Shown in pieces: positions 59,425 to 64,000 of a stretch of DNA of 64,000 bases. Below the pieces are notes generated by a model. That model made no database searches. It was given only the letters and a program-made list of their open reading frames with translations, and was not told the origin of the DNA. This stretch comes from VRUE01 sp963824705 (lineage in GTDB: Bacteria > Actinomycetota > Thermoleophilia > Solirubrobacterales > 70-9), in contig CAWGQE010000003.1 of assembly GCA_963824705.1 (NCBI GenBank), forward strand, positions 2,433,028-2,497,027, given 5' to 3'. The translations under genes were made by a program, and so were the position numbers. The first letter of the stretch is position 1; each line of letters begins with the position of its first letter.

Positions 59425-59870
59425 ATGCATCGCCGGGGTTTGATCCGAGGGCTACTCACCACGATCACCGGCGGCTTTGCCGGTGCGTCCACCGCGCGCG
59501 CGGCAGACAGCTCCGGCGGAGACGGCGAAAGTCGCCTATCACCTCTGCGACCTCGACAAGGTGAACATGGCGCTCGGCAACATCCGCAACCACTTCCGAG
59601 GGGCGGGGCCCGAGGGCGTGACGATCGAGCTGGTCGTGCTCGGCCCCGCACTCAAGGCATTTCACGCCGCCGGCGCGCGTCCCGACGTCAAGGAACAGAT
59701 CGCCGAGCTGCGCAAATCCGGTCTGGCGCTCGACCGCGTGCGTCAACACGATGCGGTCCTCGAATATCACGGTGAAGGACCTCCTCCCCGGCTTCGCCAG
59801 CGCCGAACGCGGCGGCGTGGTGCAACTGGCCGAGTTGCAGCGGCAGGGCTACGCCTACATCAGGCCGTGA
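59425..59870 (+). pseudogene. DsrE/F-like exported protein, frameshifted
   Basis: The start MHRRGLIRGLLTTITGGFAG (Tat or Sec-type signal) follows a GGGAGGG box. Past a one-base insertion near 59518 it reads ETAKVAYHLCDLDKVNMALG, IELVVLGPALKAFHAAGARP and LRKSGLALDACVNTM. After a second insertion near 59727 it reads DLLPGFASAERGGVVQLAEL, ending GYAYIRP. The ACVNTM Cys is the position used for persulfide chemistry in DsrE-type proteins. Confidence 0.7.
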
Positions 59871-59902
59871 TGGAACTCGGTGCAGCCCGCCAGGAGTGAG
59901 CT

Positions 59903-60010
59903 GTAGCCCGGCTGGAGCGCAGCGACAGCCGGGGGCGGCCGCGTCCCGGTCCAGATTCAAAGCCCAATTGCAACGCAGCCCCGGATTTCGCTTCGCTCAA
60001 TCCGGGCTAC
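59903..60010. repeat. Alphaproteobacterial inverted repeat (TAGCCCGG type)
   Basis: GTAGCCCGGCTGGAGCGCAGCG on the left and CGCTTCGCTCAATCCGGGCTAC on the right are imperfect complements around 65 bases, the second copy of the GGATGGAGCGAAGCG family in this region. Confidence 0.65.
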
Positions 60011-60090
60011 GGCCGCCTCGCTTTCGGCTTGCGCAGTGTGCTCGCTGTTTCATAGTTTGATGAAAACGGCCGACGGGCGGAGCGAGCTTC

Positions 60091-61110
60091 ATGCGGATAG
60101 CGGGGAGGATCGCAGCCTGCTGCGCGATGCTGATCGCGCTTTCGCTCTCGGCGTCGATCGCGCAGGAGGACGATTTCTATCGCGGCAAGACGATCACGAT
60201 CATCATCCCGATCGGGCCCGGCGGCGCCTACGACGCCTATGCGCGGCTGATCTCGCGCCACCTCGGCAAATGGCTGCCCGGCAATCCCACCATCATCGCG
60301 CGCAACATGCCCGGCGGCGGCGGCGTGATCGCTTCGAACTACCTCTACAACGTCGCGCCGCAGGACGGCACTACGCTCGCGATCATCACGTCGTCGTTCG
60401 CCAACGAACAGATCTTCGACAACCCGCAGATCAGATACGACGCGCGCAAATTCGTCGCCGTCGGCCGCTTGCTCGACACCACCTCGGTGCTGTTCTTCTG
60501 GCATGCCTCGCCGATCAAGACGATCGACGATATGCTGCACAGGCCGAGCACCATCGCGATCTCCTCGGTCAACGAGGTGCCCGCCTACCGGCTGCGCGCC
60601 ATGGTGAAACTGCTCGGCACGCCGTTCAAGATCATTCCCGGCTATCCCTCGGCGCGCGACTATGTGCTCGCCGTCGAGCGCGGCGAGACCGACGGCGGCT
60701 CCTCGACCTTCATCGGGCTGTCGCAGCTCTACGCCTCCTATATCGCGGACAAGAGACTCAACATCCTCGTTCAGTTCGCGACCGAGCGCGACCATGAGCA
60801 TGCCGACATCCCGACCGTGCTCGAACTCACCAGCGATCCGGAGACGCAGCAGGTGTTTCGCCAGCTTGTCAGCAACGACGAGATCGGCCGCTCGCTCTTC
60901 ACCACGCCGAATGTGCCGCCGGCGCGGCTCGCCTTGCTGCGGCAGGCGTTCCAGAAGATGATCGCCGACCGTGACTTTCGGGCGGAGGCGCAGCAGTTCA
61001 AGCTGCCGCTTGCCATCAAGACCGGCGAGGAAATGCAGAAGGTGGTGGCCGACAATTTCGACATTTCCCTATCGGCGCTCGCCAAGCTGCGGGAGCTGAT
61101 CAAGCCGTGA
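60091..61110 (+). CDS. TctC-type tripartite tricarboxylate transporter receptor
   Basis: An intact 339-residue periplasmic binding protein (Bug/TctC family). Signal peptide MRIAGRIAACCAMLIALSLS is followed by DFYRGKTITIIIPIGPGGAYD, HLGKWLPGNPTIIARNMPGGGG, IASNYLYNVAPQDGTTLAII and the carboxy-terminal SLFTTPNVPPARLALLR. It delivers carboxylates or aromatic acids to TctAB membrane subunits, which are not in view. Its stop overlaps the start of a close paralogue (GTGA). Confidence 0.9.
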   Translation: MRIAGRIAACCAMLIALSLSASIAQEDDFYRGKTITIIIPIGPGGAYDAYARLISRHLGKWLPGNPTIIARNMPGGGGVIASNYLYNVAPQDGTTLAIITSSFANEQIFDNPQIRYDARKFVAVGRLLDTTSVLFFWHASPIKTIDDMLHRPSTIAISSVNEVPAYRLRAMVKLLGTPFKIIPGYPSARDYVLAVERGETDGGSSTFIGLSQLYASYIADKRLNILVQFATERDHEHADIPTVLELTSDPETQQVFRQLVSNDEIGRSLFTTPNVPPARLALLRQAFQKMIADRDFRAEAQQFKLPLAIKTGEEMQKVVADNFDISLSALAKLRELIKP

Positions 61111-62145
61111 TCGGAAAGCGCCTCACGCAAGCCCTCGGCCGCGTCTTATCCGCGCTCGCCATCGCGGCCCTCGCGGCCACTGCGGTTTCGGCGCAGGACG
61201 AGGACTTCTACCGCGGCAAGACCATCACGATCGTCATTCCGATCGGGCCGGGCGGCGCCTACGACGCCTATGCGCGCCTCATCTCGCGCCATCTCGGCAA
61301 GCATATTCCCGGCAACCCGACCATCATCGCGCGCAACATGCCGGGCGCCGGCGGCGTGATCGCGTCGAACTATCTCTACAACGTCGCACCGCAGGACGGC
61401 ACGCACGCTCGCGATCATCATCTCGTCCTTCGCCAACGAGCAGCTCTTCGACAACCCGCAGATCAGATACGACGCCCGCAAGTTCGTCGCGGTCGGCCGG
61501 CTGCTCGACACCACGTCGGTGCTGTTCATGTGGCATGCCTCCCCGATCAAGACGCTGCGCGACCTCTACCACCAAGCCCAGCACGTTCGGCATCACCTCG
61601 GTCAACGACGTGCCGGCCTACCGCATCAAGGCGATGAACCGCTTCCTCGGCACGCAGATCAAGCTCATCTCCGGCTATCCCTCGGCGCGCGACTTCGTGC
61701 TCGCCTCCGAGCGCGGCGAGACCGACGGCGGCGCCTCGACCTATATCGGGCTGTCGCAACTGTTCGCGAACTATCTGAGCGAAAAGAAGCTCAACATCCT
61801 GGTGCAGTTCTCCGTCACCCGCGACGCCGACATGCCGGACGTGCCGACGCTCCTTGAACTCACCAACGACGCCGGACACCCGGCAGATCTTCCATCACCT
61901 GGTCGACAACGACGAGATCGGCCGCTCGCTGTTCACGACGCCCAATGTGCCGCCGGCGCGGCTTGCGTTGCTGCGCGCGGCATTCCAGAAGATGATCGCC
62001 GATCCGGAATTCCGGGCGGAGGCGGCGCAACTCAAGCTGCCGCTGTCGCCAAAATCCGGTGAGGAGATGCAGAAGATCGTGGCGGAGGCGCTCGAGATTT
62101 CGCCGACCGTCGAAGGCCAGGATCACGGAGCTGAGCAAGCCGTGA
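61107..62145 (+). pseudogene. Second TctC-type receptor, frameshifted paralogue
   Basis: A tandem paralogue of the preceding gene, nearly identical in the motif DFYRGKTITIVIPIGPGGAY, NYLYNVAPQDGT, DNPQIRYDARKFVAVGRLLD and SLFTTPNVPPARLALLRAAF. It is broken by four single-base insertions (near 61402, 61578, 61876 and 62112). Corrected it would end ITELSKP at the TGA of 62143-62145. Tandem TctC paralogues are common in Bradyrhizobium and Bordetella. Confidence 0.85.
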
Positions 62146-62184
62146 ACTCGGTCTCCTCCACCCAATGCTGCCGGACCGGGCATC

Positions 62185-62406
62185 ATGAACGACTATCCGA
62201 TGCTCGGCTTCATCGTGCAGCGGGGCAAGCTCGTCGCCGCGGCGCTGGCGGTGCTGGTCGCCGCCGCCGGCATCTGGTGCGCGTGGAGCAGCGGCCATGT
62301 GATCTGGGCGCCGGCGGGGATCGTGGCCGCGGCGGTCGGCTATGGCCTGGCGCTGAGCTATGTCGAACTGGTGAAGCTGATCACGGACATGCTGCTGCCG
62401 AAGTAG
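62185..62406 (+). CDS. Small two-helix membrane protein
   Basis: A 73-residue protein with two hydrophobic segments (LVAAALAVLVAAAGIWCAW and AGIVAAAVGYGLALSYVELV) and ends MLLPK. It lies between the TctC genes and the flavoprotein gene, where a small membrane partner would fit. No family recognised. Confidence 0.65.
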   Translation: MNDYPMLGFIVQRGKLVAAALAVLVAAAGIWCAWSSGHVIWAPAGIVAAAVGYGLALSYVELVKLITDMLLPK

Positions 62407-62433
62407 CACGACACGGGCGAACAAACGGGTGGG

Positions 62434-63885
62434 GACATCGAAGCTGATCTCGCCGTCGTCGGCGCGGGCATCGCCGGGCTTGCGGCGGCGAACCGCGCGG
62501 CGGAGCGCGGCTGTCGCGTGGTCGTGCTGGAGAAGGGCGAGGACGAGCGCTACTTCTGCAATTCGCGCATCGCGACCGGCGCGCTCAACGTCGCCCACAC
62601 CGATCCGCATTCCGATCCCGCCGTGCTGCGCCAGGCGATCGAGCTCGACACCGAAGGCTATGCCGCGCCGGCGCTCGCCGATGCGCTCGCCGACCAGGCG
62701 CCGCGCTCGATGCAATGGCTGCGCGCCGAAGGCGTGCGCATGATCAAGGTGGCGCTCCACGGCAAGACCCGCTGGATGCTGGCGCCGCCGCGCGTGATGT
62801 CCGCCGGGCTCGACTGGAAGGGCCGCGGTCCCGATGTCGTGCTGCGCACGCTCGCCGACAATCTCAAGAAGCGCGGCGGCACGCTGATGCTCGGCACGCG
62901 CGCGACAAGTCTGCGCATGAACGGCGGCGCGCTGCGTCGGGGTCGTGGCGCAACGCGGCGCGGAAACGATCGAGATCGACGCCGCCTGCGGTGCTGCTCG
63001 CGGACGGCGGCTTCCAGGGCAATCTCGACCTGGTGCGGCGCTTCATCTCGCCGCGGCCGGAGGCGCTCACGCAGCGCAACGCCACCACCGGCCAAGGCGA
63101 TGCGCTCATCATGGCGGAAGCGCGCGGGCGCGCGGCTGACCGACGCCGTCGGCCTTCTACGGCCACCTCCTGTCGCGCGACGCGATGCACAATCCGGGGC
63201 TGTGGCCCTATCCGACCATGGACACGCTCGTCGGCGGCGCCATCATGGTCGACCGCGCCGGCCGCCGCTTCATCGACGAAGGCCTCGGCGGGATCGCGCA
63301 TTCCAATGCGCTCGCGCGCCTGCCCGATCCGCTCTGCGCGACCGACGGTGTTCGATCAGGCGATCTGGGACACCGCGGGCAAGGCCGAGTCGGCCGCACC
63401 CAACCCGCTGCTGGTCAACGCCGGCGGCACGCTGATCAGCGCGCCCGACCTCGCGACGCTCGCCGGCAAGATCGACGTGCCGGCGGCAGACCTCGCCGAA
63501 ACAGTCGCGGCCTACAATCGCGCCGTCACCGCCGACGAAGGCGAGAAACTCACGCCACCGCGCACGGCCGGGCGCATGTTCGGCGAATTGCGCGGCTCCG
63601 GCAAACGCGTGAGCCTCATGCCGATCGCGCAGCCGCCGTTCTACGCGATCCCGCTCGTCGCCGGCCTCACCTACACGATGGGCGGCATCGAGATCGACGC
63701 CCAGGCGCGGGTGATCGGCAAGGACGGCGCGCCGATCGCCGGGCCTGTTCGCCGCCGGCTCCTGCACCGGCGGCATCGAGGGCGGCCCGCTCGGCGGCTA
63801 TGTCGGCGGCTATCTCAAGGCCGTCAGCCTCGGACTGATCGCGGGCGAGACGATCGCGGCCACCGCGAAGGCAGGCGTAGCATGA
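62434..63885 (+). pseudogene. FAD-dependent dehydrogenase (TcuA/fumarate-reductase type), frameshifted
   Basis: Reading across at least six single-base insertions (near 62936, 62985, 63128, 63150, 63345 and 63746) gives a flavoprotein of about 480 residues. It shows LAVVGAGIAGLAAANRAAER (FAD site), CNSRIATGALNVAHTD, LADGGFQGNLDLVRRF, MHNPGLWPYPTMDTLVGGAI, and the terminal LFAAGSCTGGIEGGPLGGYV. This matches FAD-binding 2 enzymes such as tricarballylate dehydrogenase and flavocytochrome c. No start codon is in frame near 62434, so the start is also damaged or uncertain. Confidence 0.8.
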
Positions 63886-64000
63886 CGCTCCTCCTCAGCA
63901 ACGACGAAGTCGAGCGCGTCATCACCATGCGCGATTGCCTCGACGTGCTGGAGCGCGCCTATCCGGAACTCGGCGACGGCATCGGCGTCGGCGATTGGCG
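63882..64000 (+). CDS. Ornithine cyclodeaminase/mu-crystallin family protein (5' end only)
   Basis: Only 39 residues are in the window: MTLLLSNDEVERVITMRDCL, then DVLERAYPELGDGIGVGDWR. This is the usual opening of OCD-family dehydrogenases (LLSNDEVxxLLTMxDCIxALE). The ATG overlaps the stop of the flavoprotein gene (ATGA), so the two form an operon. The window ends inside the gene. Confidence 0.75.
   Translation, partial: MTLLLSNDEVERVITMRDCLDVLERAYPELGDGIGVGDW

Noticed and set aside
54540..64000. Horizontal transfer of an alphaproteobacterial island
   Set aside because: Mid-gene boundaries on both sides, no integrase or att site, and a sudden rise in one-base insertions fit a chimeric assembly better.

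Overview
Most of this window (about positions 1 to 54,260) is a compact, GC-rich chromosome segment that reads like an actinobacterium, probably class Thermoleophilia (Solirubrobacterales-like). The pointers are frequent GTG/TTG starts and 1-4 base stop/start overlaps, the locus order topA-tmk-holB, an RskA-type anti-sigma factor, a B12-dependent ribonucleotide reductase, and an NHL protein with a basic carboxy-terminal domain. The taxon is inferred from gene content; no search was run.

Layout of the actinobacterial part. 1-3.2 kb: a truncated SF1-like helicase, then a VapBC pair lying between tRNA-Phe and a decayed copy of its 3' end. 3.3-10 kb: GH15-like protein, LOG-family protein, MrfA-like helicase, divergent folP, HAD phosphatase, DtxR-type regulator. 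10-12.6 kb: an operon of two ferritin-like proteins, an ECF sigma factor and its anti-sigma factor. 12.8-24.5 kb: aminotransferase, AbiEi/DUF559 protein, sucCD, HAD, sulfatase, acyl-CoA carboxylase alpha chain, a MerR regulator with a divergent small Cys protein, PHP phosphoesterase and NHL-repeat protein. 24.6-29.7 kb: a sulfate assimilation cluster (sir, cysH, sat, cysC) with rhodanese and dodecin upstream. The siroheme enzyme it needs lies at 39.3 kb. 29.8-34 kb: TetR regulator, two-component system, glycosyltransferase with DUF2304 protein, small membrane proteins. 34-38 kb: holB, tmk and an archaeal-looking topoisomerase I. 38-50 kb: epimerase, siroheme enzyme, MarR-YceI-flavin reductase, HlyIII, nrdJ, an XRE/nucleotidyltransferase toxin-antitoxin candidate, P450 and lipase-like hydrolase, DUF4396-csoR. 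50-54.3 kb: an FtsX/MacB-like ABC exporter whose permease has one frameshift, and a HAD protein that breaks off.

From about 54,540 to the end the sequence changes character. It encodes alphaproteobacterial (Bradyrhizobium/Xanthobacteraceae-like) genes: solute-binding proteins, gentisate-dioxygenase-like cupins, TctC-type receptors, a tricarballylate/fumarate-reductase-type flavoprotein and the start of an ornithine cyclodeaminase-like gene. It also carries the palindromic repeats typical of that group. Nearly every gene there is broken by single-base frameshifts, mostly +1, whereas the preceding 54 kb has one. I read this as a chimeric contig joined near 54.26-54.55 kb rather than gene transfer.

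Two structural themes stand out between genes. One is a family of about 110-bp inverted repeats (three copies) with a conserved inner core and outer arms that differ between copies yet stay complementary. The other is a set of long, mostly perfect palindromes of unique sequence placed at or over stop codons. No CRISPR array, rRNA or insertion sequence was seen.
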